From Vibrio sp. NTOU-M3 (lineage in GTDB: Bacteria > Pseudomonadota > Gammaproteobacteria > Enterobacterales > Vibrionaceae), in assembly GCF_040869035.1 (NCBI RefSeq), contig NZ_CP162100.1:806001-870000 (forward strand): 64,000 nt of DNA, given 5' to 3'. Numbering within the stretch: the first letter of the stretch is position 1; the number at the start of each line of letters is the position of its first letter. This document shows positions 27,395 through 38,402 of this stretch, piece after piece. The position numbers were made by a program, and so were the translations under genes. The notes beneath the pieces were generated by a model. The model did not search any database. It was not told the origin of the DNA and saw only the letters and a list, made by a program, of their open reading frames with translations.

Positions 27395-27467
27395 ATCTTG
27401 AACTCTATAAACTATCAGTTAATTGGTAAAAACTAACAGTTATAACTGCTCTTTCATAAAGAAAGAA

Positions 27468-27544
27468 TGGTGGCTACGACGGGATTCGAACCTGTGACCC
27501 CATCATTATGAGTGATGTGCTCTAACCAGCTGAGCTACGTAGCC
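27468..27544 (-). tRNA. tRNA-Met(CAT), elongator, copy 2
   Basis: Identical to Met copy 1. Confidence 0.93.
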
Positions 27545-27623
27545 ATCTTTTTGAGCGAAACAATATAAACCTTCACGCTCTAAGTGACAACCCTTTTCTT
27601 AAAGGAATCTCACTTTGGAATAA

Positions 27624-27698
27624 TGGCAGGTCTACCTGGATTCGAACCAGGGAATGGCGGCATCAAAAGCCGCTGCCTTACCGCTTGGCGATAGACCT
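27624..27698 (-). tRNA. tRNA-Gln(TTG), copy 4
   Basis: Identical to Gln copy 1; its flanking spacer has diverged (GTAGTTATAAAACCAC) yet still pairs in part. Confidence 0.95.
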
Positions 27699-27729
27699 GC
27701 AGGTAGTAGTTATAAAACCACTTAAAACA

Positions 27730-27814
27730 TGGTGCGGAAGGAGAGACTTGAACTCTCACACCTTGCGGCGCCAGAACCTAAATCTGGTGCGTCTACCAAT
27801 TCCGCCACTTCCGC
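27730..27814 (-). tRNA. tRNA-Leu(TAG), copy 7
   Basis: Identical to copy 1. Confidence 0.95.
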
Positions 27815-27852
27815 ATCTTTTCCTAAAGGCTTTTGTTAAAAGCACTTAGGAA

Positions 27853-27929
27853 TGGTGGCTACGACGGGATTCGAACCTGTGACCCCATCATTATGAGTGA
27901 TGTGCTCTAACCAGCTGAGCTACGTAGCC
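27853..27929 (-). tRNA. tRNA-Met(CAT), elongator, copy 3
   Basis: Identical to Met copy 1. First tRNA of the leftward transcript. Confidence 0.93.
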
Positions 27930-27983
27930 ATACCATGTTTTCTTCCTTTCAAAACCATATCAGTCTCGTCGGGAACGGGGCGC

Positions 27984-28012
27984 ATTATGCGGATCTGTGT
28001 GAGAACCGTCAA
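27984..28012 (-). promoter_or_regulatory. Sigma-70 promoter of the tRNA array
   Basis: On the minus strand, TTGACG (28007-28012), 17 bases, CATAAT (27984-27989), followed by GCGCCCCG, a GC-rich discriminator of the kind linked to stringent (ppGpp) control of stable RNA. Confidence 0.9.
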
Positions 28013-28138
28013 CAGTTTTTTTGAATAAATCCCGACAAATGAATCGTTCGGTTTCTTTTTGAGCAAAGAGGCGCGTTAATGATCGAAAAGTGCAAATAAT
28101 TTGGCATCAGTTTATGGATTTTATTTCTACGGAGTATA

Positions 28139-28166
28139 AAAAAAGCCAGTGATAGCACTGGCTTTT
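28139..28166 (-). terminator. Terminator of ychF
   Basis: AAAAGCCAGTG-CTAT-CACTGGCTTTT on the minus strand followed by TTTATA, 36 bases after the ychF stop. Confidence 0.88.
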
Positions 28167-28201
28167 ATATGCACTCTAAGAGAGTAAAATCATCGAGTTA
28201 C

Positions 28202-29293
28202 TTAAACGTTGAAGCGGAAATGAACAACATCACCATCTTTAACGATGTATTCTTTACCTTCTAGACGCCATTTTCCTGCTTCTTTCGCGCCATTTTCACC
28301 GTTAAATTGAATAAAGTCGTCGTAACCAACGACTTCTGCACGGATGAACCCTTTTTCAAAGTCGGTGTGGATCTTACCCGCTGCTTTTGGTGCAGTTGCT
28401 CCAACAGGGATTGTCCATGCGCGAACTTCTTTCACACCAGCCGTAAAGTAAGTGTGAAGTTCCAATAGTTCGTAACCAGCACGAATCACTCGGTTTAACC
28501 CCGGCTCTTCGATGCCCATGTCTGCAAGAAACTCTTCACGATCTTCATCTTCTAGCTCTGAAAGCTCAGATTCGATTGCTGCGCAAACAGGAACAACAAC
28601 GTTGTTTTCTTTTTCTGCAAATTCGCGTACGGCATCTAGATATGGGTTGTTTTCAAAACCATCTTCATTTACGTTCGCGATGTACATAGTTGGTTTTAAT
28701 GTTAGGAAGTTCAGGTAGCCAATCGCTGCCAACTCTTCTTTTGCCAACTCAACTGTACGAGCCATACCACCTTCAGTTAATACTGGAAGCAGTTTTTCTA
28801 GTACGGTCAGCTCAAACTTAGCATCTTTGTCGCCGCCTTTTGCTTTCTTAGCATTACGTTGGAGCGCACGCTCACAAGAGTCAAGGTCAGCCATAGCAAG
28901 TTCAAGGTTAATCACTTCGATATCTTCGATAGGTGATACTTTACCTGCAACGTGAACAATGTTTTCGTTTTCAAAACAGCGAACAACGTGACCGATAGCA
29001 TCAGTTTCACGGATGTTTGCCAAGAATTTGTTACCTAAACCTTCACCTTTTGATGCGCCTGCTACTAGGCCAGCGATATCCACGAATTCCATAGTGGTTG
29101 GTAAGGTTTTCTGCGGGTTAACGATTTTCGCTAGCGCATCCAGACGAAGATCTGGCACCGGAACCACACCAGTGTTTGGTTCGATTGTACAAAACGGGAA
29201 GTTAGCGGCTTCAATACCCGCTTTAGTGAGTGCGTTAAACAGAGTTGATTTACCAACGTTTGGTAGACCAACGATGCCACATTTAAAACCCAT
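28202..29293 (-). CDS. ychF: Redox-regulated ATPase YchF (Obg-like)
   Basis: TRAFAC-class NTPase of 363 aa that binds ribosomes and prefers ATP. P loop GLPNVGKST (8-16), switch region [30 protein letters not shown] (G3 and following), a coiled coil at about 130-200, and a C-terminal TGS domain ending [13 protein letters not shown]. It starts 10 bases after pth, and the two form one minus-strand unit as in many gammaproteobacteria. Confidence 0.96.
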   Translation of the reverse strand: MGFKCGIVGLPNVGKSTLFNALTKAGIEAANFPFCTIEPNTGVVPVPDLRLDALAKIVNPQKTLPTTMEFVDIAGLVAGASKGEGLGNKFLANIRETDAIGHVVRCFENENIVHVAGKVSPIEDIEVINLELAMADLDSCERALQRNAKKAKGGDKDAKFELTVLEKLLPVLTEGGMARTVELAKEELAAIGYLNFLTLKPTMYIANVNEDGFENNPYLDAVREFAEKENNVVVPVCAAIESELSELEDEDREEFLADMGIEEPGLNRVIRAGYELLELHTYFTAGVKEVRAWTIPVGATAPKAAGKIHTDFEKGFIRAEVVGYDDFIQFNGENGAKEAGKWRLEGKEYIVKDGDVVHFRFNV

Positions 29294-29303
29294 GATAGTA
29301 ACC

Positions 29304-29894
29304 TTATTCAGCTTTGAACGTGTGTAAGCGGTTTTGTGCTTTGGTTAAGCCGTCTTTTAGCAAGATATCTAAGCAACGGACAGACTCATCGACTGCTGCG
29401 TCTAAAAGCTCTTGCTCTTTTGCAGGCGCTTTTCCTAATACAAAACCAGCAACTTTGTCTTTGTGTCCCGGATGGCCAATGCCGATTCGAAGACGGTAGA
29501 AATCTTTGTTATTAGCCAGTTTGCTGATGGTGTCGCGTAAGCCATTGTGCCCACCGTGCCCACCGCCTTTTTTAAACTTAGCTACCCCTGGCGGCAAGTC
29601 GAGCTCGTCGTGTGCCACCATAATTTCTTCGGGTTTGATTTGATAGAACTTCGCCAGTGCAGCGATCGACTTTCCTGACAAGTTCATAAATGTTGTTGGG
29701 ATAAGCAAACGGAGGTCTTGACCATTCATCATAATGCGCCCGGTGTAACCGAAAAACTTCGATTCCTCTTTGAGCGTTGTGTTATGAACGCGAGCTAACT
29801 CTTCTACTACCCATGCGCCCGCATTGTGGCGTGTTTTTTTATATTCAGGGCCTGGATTGGCTAATCCGACAAGAAGTTTGATTTGTTGACTCAA
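29304..29894 (-). CDS. pth: Peptidyl-tRNA hydrolase
   Basis: Enzyme of 196 aa that frees peptides from prematurely released peptidyl-tRNA. Catalytic His23 in [10 protein letters not shown], the GLANPGPEY start, FMNLSGKSI, and the HDELDLPPG and [13 protein letters not shown] motifs are all present. Upstream of ychF in the same unit. Confidence 0.96.
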   Translation of the reverse strand: MSQQIKLLVGLANPGPEYKKTRHNAGAWVVEELARVHNTTLKEESKFFGYTGRIMMNGQDLRLLIPTTFMNLSGKSIAALAKFYQIKPEEIMVAHDELDLPPGVAKFKKGGGHGGHNGLRDTISKLANNKDFYRLRIGIGHPGHKDKVAGFVLGKAPAKEQELLDAAVDESVRCLDILLKDGLTKAQNRLHTFKAE

Positions 29895-29983
29895 GGTTGG
29901 GATCTCTCTGCAATCTCAAAAAGCGCAGTATGATAGCACAGAAAACTGGCCTGATGACAGGTGATTGGTTTTGCCTCAAATAA

Positions 29984-30009
29984 AAAGCGCTTCCATCGGG
30001 AAGCGCTTT
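29984..30009 (-). terminator. Terminator of prs
   Basis: On the minus strand, AAAGCGCTTCC-CGAT-GGAAGCGCTTT then TTATTT. Confidence 0.9.
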
Positions 30010-30039
30010 AAAAATTCAGTGTTTATAACAATCGTAAGA

Positions 30040-30984
30040 TTAGTTAAACATTGCTGAGATAGACTCTTCGTTGCTGATGCGGCGAATTGCTTCTGCCAGC
30101 ATGCGAGATAGGCTAAGTGTGGTGACTTTGCCTGTCGCCGCCATCTCTTTAGAAAGAGAGATAGAGTCAGTGACAATCACTTGGTCAAGAACAGAGCTCT
30201 TGATGTTTTGCGCAGCATTGCCAGAGAAAACAGCGTGTGTCGCGTAAGCGAAAACGCGTTTAGCACCACGCTCTTTTAGCGCTTCAGCCGCTTTACATAG
30301 TGTGCCACCTGTATCGATCATGTCATCAACGATCACGCAATCGCGTCCTTCAACATCACCGATGAGGTTCATCACTTCAGAAACGTTAGCGCGTGGGCGA
30401 CGTTTGTCGACGATAGCGATATCGATATCACCTAATGCTTTTGCTGTTGCACGAGCGCGTACAACACCACCAAGATCAGGAGAAACAACAACAGGGTTTT
30501 CAAGACCACGGTTTTCCATGTCTTCTAGAAGAACAGGCGTACCGAAAATGTTGTCTACAGGAACATCAAAGAAACCTTGAATCTGTTCAGCGTGTAGGTC
30601 AATAGTCAGAACGCGGTCAACCCCAACGTTAGAAAGGAAGTCAGCAACAACTTTTGCAGTGATTGGCACACGCGCAGAACGTACACGACGGTCTTGGCGA
30701 GCGTAACCAAAGTAAGGGATAACTGCTGTAATACGGCCCGCTGAAGCACGGCGCATTGCATCAATCATTACAACCAATTCCATTAGGTTGTCGTTGGTTG
30801 GTGCGCATGTTGATTGGATAATGAAAACATCACTACCACGTACGTTTTCGTTAATTTGAACAGCGACTTCGCCATCAGAAAAACGAGAAACAGTAGCGTC
30901 ACCAAGGGAGATGTATAGACGATCAGCAATGCGTTGGGCTAGTTCAGGTGTTGCGTTACCAGCAAATAGCTTCATATCAGGCAC
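30040..30984 (-). CDS. prs: Ribose-phosphate pyrophosphokinase
   Basis: PRPP synthase of 314 aa, making the common precursor of nucleotides, His and Trp. GTG start encoding [16 protein letters not shown] matches E. coli Prs, which also begins at that position; RBS TGAGG lies 10 bases upstream. Motifs: [17 protein letters not shown] near the start, [10 protein letters not shown], the PRPP-binding [15 protein letters not shown], and flexible-loop residues KRRPRAN. Follows ispE at 28 bases in the lolB-ispE-prs unit. Confidence 0.96.
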   Translation of the reverse strand: MPDMKLFAGNATPELAQRIADRLYISLGDATVSRFSDGEVAVQINENVRGSDVFIIQSTCAPTNDNLMELVVMIDAMRRASAGRITAVIPYFGYARQDRRVRSARVPITAKVVADFLSNVGVDRVLTIDLHAEQIQGFFDVPVDNIFGTPVLLEDMENRGLENPVVVSPDLGGVVRARATAKALGDIDIAIVDKRRPRANVSEVMNLIGDVEGRDCVIVDDMIDTGGTLCKAAEALKERGAKRVFAYATHAVFSGNAAQNIKSSVLDQVIVTDSISLSKEMAATGKVTTLSLSRMLAEAIRRISNEESISAMFN

Positions 30985-31012
30985 GGTGGAAACCTCAGGG
31001 TTGCGTCCAGTT

Positions 31013-31885
31013 TTAGATAATTGAATTGTGGGCTGAGCGATGCTTAGCCAATGTCTCATGTAGAGGCGAAACATTACGCCCTTTAGCTACAAAAGCAGAG
31101 ACAGTGTCAGGTAGTTTTTCCAAAACCGAACGAGCGTCGTCTTCACTGGAAAACTCAGCAAACACGCACGATCCAGTCCCGGTCAATCTCGACGGCGCGT
31201 ATTGTAGCAGCCATGAAAGTTGCTTATCAACCTCTGGGTACAGCATTCGAACAATTTTTTCGCAATCGTTTTCGTAAGGAGTGGAAAGAAGTGTTGCCAG
31301 CGCTCGCTTCGGCGTATCTCGTGTTAATTGTGGGTGAGTAAAAATATCTGCCGTTGCGATAGCCACATTTGGACGAACGACTAAATACCATTGTTCTTTA
31401 GGTTCGGCTTGACTGAGTTTTTCACCAACACCTTCTGCAAATGCGGCGAAACCTCGGACAAATACTGGGACATCGGCTCCTAAGTGCAGGCCAATCTGAG
31501 CAAGTTCGTCATCAGATAGCGCTAATTGCCACAAATAATTCAGCGCAACTAATACGGTTGCCGCATTGGAAGAGCCACCGCCAATCCCCCCACCCATAGG
31601 CAATATTTTATTTAGCTCAATATGGGCCCCAAGTTCACAATTTGCGTATTTCTGCAGCGCAGTCGCGGCTTTCCAAATAAGGTTGTCTTGTAGTGGAACG
31701 CCGGGTATTTCAGGGGTGAGTGCAATGTCACCGCTGGAATTCGCGGTGATGATCAATGTGTCACCATGATCGACAAACTGAAATAAGGTTTGAAGTTCAT
31801 GGTACCCATTTTCACGTTGGCCAGTGATATACAAAAATAAATTGAGTTTTGCGGGAGAAGGCCATTGAGTTGTGCTGGTGATCAT
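31013..31885 (-). CDS. ispE: 4-diphosphocytidyl-2-C-methyl-D-erythritol kinase
   Basis: GHMP kinase of 290 aa in the MEP isoprenoid pathway. Start motif [27 protein letters not shown]-binding [17 protein letters not shown], and C-terminal [13 protein letters not shown] use the ATG at 31885 because it overlaps the lolB stop as ATGA, a common coupling signal; an ATG 15 bases earlier is possible. Order lolB-ispE-prs is standard. Confidence 0.95.
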   Translation of the reverse strand: MITSTTQWPSPAKLNLFLYITGQRENGYHELQTLFQFVDHGDTLIITANSSGDIALTPEIPGVPLQDNLIWKAATALQKYANCELGAHIELNKILPMGGGIGGGSSNAATVLVALNYLWQLALSDDELAQIGLHLGADVPVFVRGFAAFAEGVGEKLSQAEPKEQWYLVVRPNVAIATADIFTHPQLTRDTPKRALATLLSTPYENDCEKIVRMLYPEVDKQLSWLLQYAPSRLTGTGSCVFAEFSSEDDARSVLEKLPDTVSAFVAKGRNVSPLHETLAKHRSAHNSII

Positions 31886-32499
31886 TGGGTTAAAGTCCAC
31901 TTAGATACGATGATGTTAATTTTGGTGCTGGCTTGTTGAAGCTTTAATTTTTGTGGAAGCGGGAGAGGAAGGCCATTAAAAGGCTCATCTCGATAATTAA
32001 GGTAATCAAGTTGCCACGTTCGTGATTCAAGCGTTTTGCTTAATGAGGCTAAGGTGTTGTGGGCGTTGGTCGTAAAATGTTCAACATTGCCAGGTTCACC
32101 GAGCAACCAATGATTGAGATCTTTAAATGGAATAGCTAAACCAGTTAATTGGTAGATCAACGTATCAGCATCAGCGGCAGTCAGGGTTTGATCATCGTAG
32201 GTTTCAACGACGGCACCTTTTGGTGTGACTGATAAATTGAGGACGGTTTGTCCTAAGAATGTAGAAAGGCGCAGCTCACTATTTTGCGGAGAATGTTTCC
32301 ATTGGAAGTTAAGGGATTGGCGTTGGTCTGGGGAAATATAGCCAATTTTACCAACCGCTTGATAATGAGAAATGCTCGCAAGGCGCTGTTGGTGAGTTTG
32401 CCATTCGACGTTGGTGGTGCTGTTTTGTACGGCGGCACAACCCGATAAGAACAAAAGAGTTAAAGTCCAGATTAACGGCAAACGAAATCGTATTTTCAT
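31882..32499 (-). CDS. lolB: Outer-membrane lipoprotein receptor LolB
   Basis: Lipoprotein of 205 aa that accepts lipoproteins from LolA and inserts them in the outer membrane. Signal peptide with lipobox FLSGC (Cys21) from the ATG at 32499; an upstream ATG adds six residues. The body shows [22 protein letters not shown] and a [27 protein letters not shown] stretch, typical of LolB. Divergent from hemA, as usual. Confidence 0.93.
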   Translation of the reverse strand: MKIRFRLPLIWTLTLLFLSGCAAVQNSTTNVEWQTHQQRLASISHYQAVGKIGYISPDQRQSLNFQWKHSPQNSELRLSTFLGQTVLNLSVTPKGAVVETYDDQTLTAADADTLIYQLTGLAIPFKDLNHWLLGEPGNVEHFTTNAHNTLASLSKTLESRTWQLDYLNYRDEPFNGLPLPLPQKLKLQQASTKINIIVSKWTLTQ

Positions 32500-32659
32500 C
32501 GTTGGATAACTGCTCAATCAATACCTTTGAATGGCGCTACTATATCATTGATATCACGAAGTCACGAAAACATATCCTCGTTACCCTTTCAATAACCGAG
32601 GCCATCAAGTAAAATTCCGCCCTGTTTGCTTTTTATCTGACCCAGAGAATCATCCATAC

Positions 32660-33916
32660 ATGTCATTGCTTGCCATTGGTATTAATCACAATACGGCATC
32701 GGTAGAACTGCGAGAGAAAGTCGCGTTTGGCCCTGAAAAATTGCCAGTTGCACTGACGCAGCTTGGCGATAACCCAAACGTCAACGGCTGCGTTATCGTC
32801 TCTACCTGTAACCGGACCGAAATTTATTGTGATGTAAAACCATCTGGCAAAAGTAAGTTGATTGACTGGATTTCTCAGTTTCATCAAGTGAGTCCTGAAG
32901 AATTAAAACCAAGCCTTTATATTCATGAAGAGCAGGCGGCTATTCGCCATCTGATGCGCGTTTCCTGCGGTTTGGATTCTTTGGTGCTTGGTGAGCCTCA
33001 AATTTTAGGGCAGGTTAAACAATCCTATTCGGATGCCCGTGAGCACAAAGCCGTTGATACATCAATCGAGAAGCTGTTTCAGAAAACATTTTCTGTCGCT
33101 AAGCGTGTTCGCACTGAAACGGACATTGGTGGCAATGCCGTCTCCGTTGCGTATGCAGCGTGCACGTTAGCGAAACACATTTTTGAATCTCTGGAAACGT
33201 CAACGGTCTTATTAGTTGGCGCTGGTGAAACGATTGAATTAGTTGCGAAGCATTTATCTGCCAATGGATGCCAGAAAATGATTGTAGCCAACCGAACGCG
33301 AGAGCGGGCGTTACCACTTGCGGAAGAGTTTGGTGCGGAAGTGATCAGTTTAGAAGAAATTCCTACTCACTTACCGCGTGCAGATATCGTGATCAGCTCA
33401 ACAGCAAGTCCCTTGCCTATTATTGGTAAAGGCATGGTCGAAACTGCGTTGAAAGCCCGTCGTTGTCAGCCTGTTTTATTAGTTGATATTGCGGTTCCTC
33501 GGGACATTGAAGCACAAGTCGGTGAGCTCAATGATGCTTATCTCTACACAGTAGATGATCTGCAATCGATCGTTGATAACAATATTGAGCAACGGAAAGT
33601 TGAAGCCATTCAAGCTGAAGCGATCGTCAGTGAAGAAAGTGCCGCATTTATGACATGGATGCGCTCATTGCAAGCGGTTGATAGCATCCGAGAGTTTCGG
33701 AAATCGGCCAATGACATTCGTGAAGATCTGCTAAGTAAGAGTCTCCAGTCATTGGCATCGGGTGCCGATCCAGAAAAAGTGTTATTAGAGCTGAGTAACA
33801 AGCTCACCAACAAATTGATCCATGCTCCTACCCGAGCGCTACAAAGTGCAGCGGAGCAAGGAGAGCCAGCTAAACTGGCCGTAATTAGACAGAGTTTGGG
33901 TCTTGAAGACTCATAA
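32660..33916 (+). CDS. hemA: Glutamyl-tRNA reductase
   Basis: First enzyme of C5 haem synthesis, 418 aa. Catalytic Cys50 in [21 protein letters not shown], the NADPH-binding [16 protein letters not shown], and [10 protein letters not shown] are conserved. C-terminal dimerisation helices end at about 415. It heads the run hemA-prfA-prmC-sirB2-sirB1-kdsA on the plus strand. Confidence 0.97.
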   Translation: MSLLAIGINHNTASVELREKVAFGPEKLPVALTQLGDNPNVNGCVIVSTCNRTEIYCDVKPSGKSKLIDWISQFHQVSPEELKPSLYIHEEQAAIRHLMRVSCGLDSLVLGEPQILGQVKQSYSDAREHKAVDTSIEKLFQKTFSVAKRVRTETDIGGNAVSVAYAACTLAKHIFESLETSTVLLVGAGETIELVAKHLSANGCQKMIVANRTRERALPLAEEFGAEVISLEEIPTHLPRADIVISSTASPLPIIGKGMVETALKARRCQPVLLVDIAVPRDIEAQVGELNDAYLYTVDDLQSIVDNNIEQRKVEAIQAEAIVSEESAAFMTWMRSLQAVDSIREFRKSANDIREDLLSKSLQSLASGADPEKVLLELSNKLTNKLIHAPTRALQSAAEQGEPAKLAVIRQSLGLEDS

Positions 33917-33945
33917 TCAAAATAACCCCTGAGTTTAAGAAAACT

Positions 33946-35034
33946 ATGAAAGCCTCCATTCTTATCAAGCTAGAAACGCTTGTAGAACGTTATGAAGAAG
34001 TTCAGCACCTACTTGGTGATCCTGATGTTATTGGTGATCAGGATAAATTCCGTGCATTGTCGAAAGAGTACTCTCAACTAGAGGAAGTGACGAAGTGTTT
34101 TCAAGCCTATCAGCAAGCACAAGAAGATCTTGTTGCTGCCGAAGAAATGGCAAAAGAAGACGATGAAGAAATGCGCGAGATGGCTCAGGAAGAAATCAAA
34201 GACGCAAAAGAAGCGATTGAGCGTTTAAATGACGAACTGCAAATTCTTCTATTACCAAAAGACCCGAATGATGACCGCAACTGTTTCTTAGAAATTCGTG
34301 CAGGTGCTGGTGGTGATGAAGCAGGCATTTTTGCGGGTGACTTATTCCGCATGTACAGCAGATTCGCTGAGAAAAAAGGCTGGCGTATTGAAGTTATGTC
34401 TTCCAATGAAGCGGAGCATGGCGGCTATAAAGAGATGATTGCTAAGGTCACTGGCGATGGCGCATATGGTGTGCTGAAGTTTGAATCTGGTGGTCACCGC
34501 GTACAACGTGTACCAGCGACAGAATCGCAAGGTCGTGTACATACTTCGGCATGTACGGTTGCGGTAATGGCAGAGATCCCAGAAGCTGAAATTCCTGAGA
34601 TTAAAGCCGCTGATCTGAAAATTGACACCTTCCGTGCATCAGGCGCAGGTGGTCAGCACGTTAACACCACAGACTCAGCTATCCGTATTACTCACTTACC
34701 AACAGGTACCGTTGTAGAATGTCAGGACGAGCGTTCACAGCATAAGAATAAAGCGAAAGCGATGGCAGTACTTGCTGCACGTATTATTCAGGCAGAAGAA
34801 GCCAAACGTGCTGCTGAAGTATCAGACACACGTCGTAACCTGCTTGGTTCAGGTGACCGTAGTGACCGCATTCGTACCTATAACTACCCTCAAGGACGTG
34901 TTTCGGACCACCGTATTAACCTGACGGTTTACCGCCTAAATGAAGTCATGGAAGGTGACTTGGCTAGCTTGGTTGAACCTGTTATTCAAGAACACCAAGC
35001 AGATCAGCTAGCTGCTCTGGCGGAAAACAACTAA
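33946..35034 (+). CDS. prfA: Peptide chain release factor 1
   Basis: Release factor of 362 aa for UAA/UAG. The GGQ motif is at 235-237 ([13 protein letters not shown]), and its Gln is the target of PrmC, encoded next. The tripeptide anticodon PAT is seen as [11 protein letters not shown] (about 189-199). [16 protein letters not shown] is also conserved. Lies 29 bases after hemA. Confidence 0.97.
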   Translation: MKASILIKLETLVERYEEVQHLLGDPDVIGDQDKFRALSKEYSQLEEVTKCFQAYQQAQEDLVAAEEMAKEDDEEMREMAQEEIKDAKEAIERLNDELQILLLPKDPNDDRNCFLEIRAGAGGDEAGIFAGDLFRMYSRFAEKKGWRIEVMSSNEAEHGGYKEMIAKVTGDGAYGVLKFESGGHRVQRVPATESQGRVHTSACTVAVMAEIPEAEIPEIKAADLKIDTFRASGAGGQHVNTTDSAIRITHLPTGTVVECQDERSQHKNKAKAMAVLAARIIQAEEAKRAAEVSDTRRNLLGSGDRSDRIRTYNYPQGRVSDHRINLTVYRLNEVMEGDLASLVEPVIQEHQADQLAALAENN

Positions 35035-35038
35035 TTCA

Positions 35039-35899
35039 ATGTCTGCACAATGTCGTGTTGAAAACACATTAAAGCAGGCAATCGCCCAGCTTCAGGAGAG
35101 TGGCAGTGAATCGCCTTCTCTTGATGCTGCGGTATTACTTTGCCACACCCTTAAAAAACCACGCTCCTTCCTACTGACTTGGCCTGACAAAGAACTGTCA
35201 CAACAAGAGTTAAATGCCTTCTCTTTATTGCTAGAACGTCGTCTTTCCGGTGAGCCTGTTGCCTATATTGTTGGGGAGCGCGAGTTTTGGTCATTACCAC
35301 TTAAGGTATCGCCATCAACGCTGATCCCAAGACCGGATACGGAAAGGTTGGTGGAAATCGCGTTGGATAAAGCGGAAGAGAATGACGGCAATCTCCTTGA
35401 TTTAGGAACCGGTACGGGCGCCATTGCACTTGCGCTTGCTTCAGAGCTACCTAAGCGACATGTGATAGGGATCGATTTGAAAGTTGAGGCGCAGCAACTC
35501 GCAACAGAAAATGCAGCGAACCTTAACCTTACGAATGCCGCTTTTTATGCAGGAAGTTGGTTCGAACCTTTGGAAACAGGTACGAAGTTTGCTTTGATTG
35601 TGTCAAATCCTCCTTATATTGATGAGCACGATCCACACTTGGTGCAGGGCGACGTGCGGTTTGAGCCTCGTAGCGCATTGGTCGCTGCTGAAAATGGCTT
35701 GGCTGATATTCGTCATATTATTGACAAGGCGAGGGAATACCTGTGCGAAAATGGTTGGCTGCTTTTTGAGCATGGATATCAGCAAGGGGAAGCGGTAAGG
35801 AAGCTATTTACGGAGTTTGGCTACGGCCAAATTTCTACAGAAAAGGACTATGGTGGAAATGACCGAGTAACACTGGGTCAATGGAACACCAAAAAATAA
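35039..35899 (+). CDS. prmC: Release factor glutamine methyltransferase PrmC
   Basis: SAM-dependent enzyme of 286 aa that methylates the GGQ glutamine of RF1 and RF2. SAM loop LLDLGTGTGAIALALA (about 119-134) and catalytic NPPY at 190-193 (VSNPPYIDEHDP). N-terminal RF-binding helices are present with RPDTERLVE. It starts 4 bases after the prfA stop. Confidence 0.96.
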   Translation: MSAQCRVENTLKQAIAQLQESGSESPSLDAAVLLCHTLKKPRSFLLTWPDKELSQQELNAFSLLLERRLSGEPVAYIVGEREFWSLPLKVSPSTLIPRPDTERLVEIALDKAEENDGNLLDLGTGTGAIALALASELPKRHVIGIDLKVEAQQLATENAANLNLTNAAFYAGSWFEPLETGTKFALIVSNPPYIDEHDPHLVQGDVRFEPRSALVAAENGLADIRHIIDKAREYLCENGWLLFEHGYQQGEAVRKLFTEFGYGQISTEKDYGGNDRVTLGQWNTKK

Positions 35900-35911
35900 G
35901 AGAGAATGTCG

Positions 35912-36295
35912 ATGTACGAAGGTTTAAAGCACTTTCATCTGTTTACGATTGTATTGAGCGCAACGTTATTATCCGTTCGTTATGCTTTGATGATGGCGAA
36001 TTCAAAGCTGCAAGAGAATAAGTTTTTAAAAGTCTTCCCTCATATCAATGACACCTGTTTGTTACTGTCAGGGATCGGCTTGATTCTTATCACTGGATTT
36101 ATTCCTTTTACTGCGGCAGCACCGTGGCTGACAGAGAAAATTACCTGTATTTTGGCGTACATTGCGCTAGGTTTATTCGCGCTTAAACTAGGCAAGAACA
36201 AATTGCTACGTACATTCTCATTCTTTGGTGCATTGGGTTGGTTAGCCATGGCGGGAAAAGTTGCCGTGACTAAAATCCCAATGTTCTTAGGTTAA
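35912..36295 (+). CDS. SirB2-family membrane protein
   Basis: Inner-membrane protein of 127 aa with four predicted hydrophobic segments (about 7-28, 44-62, 71-92, 99-118) and the family start MYEGLKHFHLFTIVLS. Role unknown; the gene is linked to hemA-prfA-prmC in many gammaproteobacteria. The second in-frame ATG (35912) is preferred because the RBS AAGAGAG is 8 bases upstream; the first ATG lies 6 bases earlier. Confidence 0.85.
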   Translation: MYEGLKHFHLFTIVLSATLLSVRYALMMANSKLQENKFLKVFPHINDTCLLLSGIGLILITGFIPFTAAAPWLTEKITCILAYIALGLFALKLGKNKLLRTFSFFGALGWLAMAGKVAVTKIPMFLG

Positions 36296-36328
36296 AATTT
36301 TCGAGTAATTTGAGGTAGGTCATCAATC

Positions 36329-37138
36329 ATGCTTGAGCTATTTGATGAAGACTTTGATGCAATGGAACTTGCTGAAGGAGCGCTGGTATTAAATAAGGCC
36401 ATCAACCCAGAGACAGAAGTTCATTGGGCTGAGTTAGAGCTGGCGCGTTTATTGTCAGCAGCAGAGCTTGAATTGGTACATGAACCCAATGAGAAGCAGC
36501 GGTTTGAGCGTTTTATTCGTCTCTTCTATACCGAGTGGGGTTTCTCTGGCGATCAAGAAGCGTATTATGATTCGGCCAATGCTTTTATGGATAAAGTACT
36601 GCAACGCCGAAAAGGTATTCCCGTCAGCCTTGGTGCATTATTGCTCTATTTTGGTAAGAAACTCGGGTTTCCACTGACCGGTGTGACATTCCCAAGCCAG
36701 TTTTTATTGCGCGTTGAATGGTATGGTGAGAAACCTCAATATATCAATCCTTTTAATGGCGAATATGTTTCTGAGCATACACTAAGCGCATGGCTTGTTG
36801 GACACAGTGGTCCATTTTCTACGCTGAAAGAAGAACATCTAAAAGAAGCGGATAATCCAACGGTTATTGGACGCTGGCTGGCGTTGATCAAAAGCGCGTT
36901 GCTGCGCGAAGAGCGTTACACTCTTGCACTACGTTGTACTGATCTGGCGTTAACCTTTGTGCCTGATGACCCGTATGAGATTCGTGATCGAGGGTTTATT
37001 TATCAACAATTGGATTGCCATCAAATCGCGATGACGGATTACCAGTACTTTATTGATCAGTGTCCAGATGATCCGGCGGCTGAGCTACTAAAGAATCAAG
37101 TTAATGCAATGGGTAACCCGCAAGTTATTTTGCATTAA
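36329..37138 (+). CDS. SirB1-family transglutaminase-like/TPR protein
   Basis: Protein of 269 aa with a transglutaminase-like N-terminal half (YDSANAFMDKVLQRRKGIPVSLGALLLYFGKKLGFPLTGV region, about 75-120) and TPR-like helices at about 190-260. The family sits between prmC and kdsA in many gammaproteobacteria, and its biochemical role is not established. RBS TGAGGTAGG. Confidence 0.85.
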   Translation: MLELFDEDFDAMELAEGALVLNKAINPETEVHWAELELARLLSAAELELVHEPNEKQRFERFIRLFYTEWGFSGDQEAYYDSANAFMDKVLQRRKGIPVSLGALLLYFGKKLGFPLTGVTFPSQFLLRVEWYGEKPQYINPFNGEYVSEHTLSAWLVGHSGPFSTLKEEHLKEADNPTVIGRWLALIKSALLREERYTLALRCTDLALTFVPDDPYEIRDRGFIYQQLDCHQIAMTDYQYFIDQCPDDPAAELLKNQVNAMGNPQVILH

Positions 37139-37150
37139 CTCAATAAATAA

Positions 37151-38014
<864 letters not shown>

Positions 38015-38031
38015 ACATATTTAGAAACAAT

Positions 38032-38057
38032 AAGGCTGCCTAATAGGCAGCCTTTTT
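38032..38057 (+). terminator. Terminator of the hemA-kdsA unit
   Basis: AAGGCTGCC-TAATA-GGCAGCCTT followed by TTTT. Confidence 0.92.
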
Positions 38058-38238
38058 TGTGCAAAAATCGATGATATTTTCGATATTTGTTGTAAATGCG
38101 ACCACTTTATCATCAACCAGTGAATCGGCGTATTTCACAGTAAAACGTTTGCTTGTGATCGTTTCTCTTCTCAGGTGTAAGCTGTGAGCGTTGTTGCAAG
38201 TTATTGACAATAATATCGTGATCAAATCGTCATAAATA

Positions 38239-38264
38239 TGAAAACGAACTGTCTGACGTTTTCA
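38239..38264. promoter_or_regulatory. Inverted repeat upstream of the 5'-nucleotidase gene
   Basis: TGAAAACG (38239-38246) is repeated inverted as CGTTTTCA (38257-38264), spacer ten bases, about 139 bases before the gene. Operator-like, regulator unknown. The remaining gap (38015-38402) shows AT-rich promoter-like sequence only. Confidence 0.35.
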
Positions 38265-38402
38265 GTTAATTTAAACTATATCAAGTTTTATAGGTTCCAC
38301 GGGCTTAGTTTTCTTTGTGCAAGAAGCAATAGTTATTAATTCTCTGTGTAGAGCCTATATTCAAAAGCAGTGGAAATCCCCAAAAGTTCAAAAGGTATGA
38401 CA

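Noticed and set aside
26185..27929. Regularly spaced repeats resembling a CRISPR array
   Set aside because: The repeats are full tRNA genes with cloverleaf structure and CCA ends. No cas genes are present.
38160..38235. CRP-like half sites (TGTGA, GTGATC) before the 5'-nucleotidase gene
   Set aside because: No second half matches at the required 6-base spacing.
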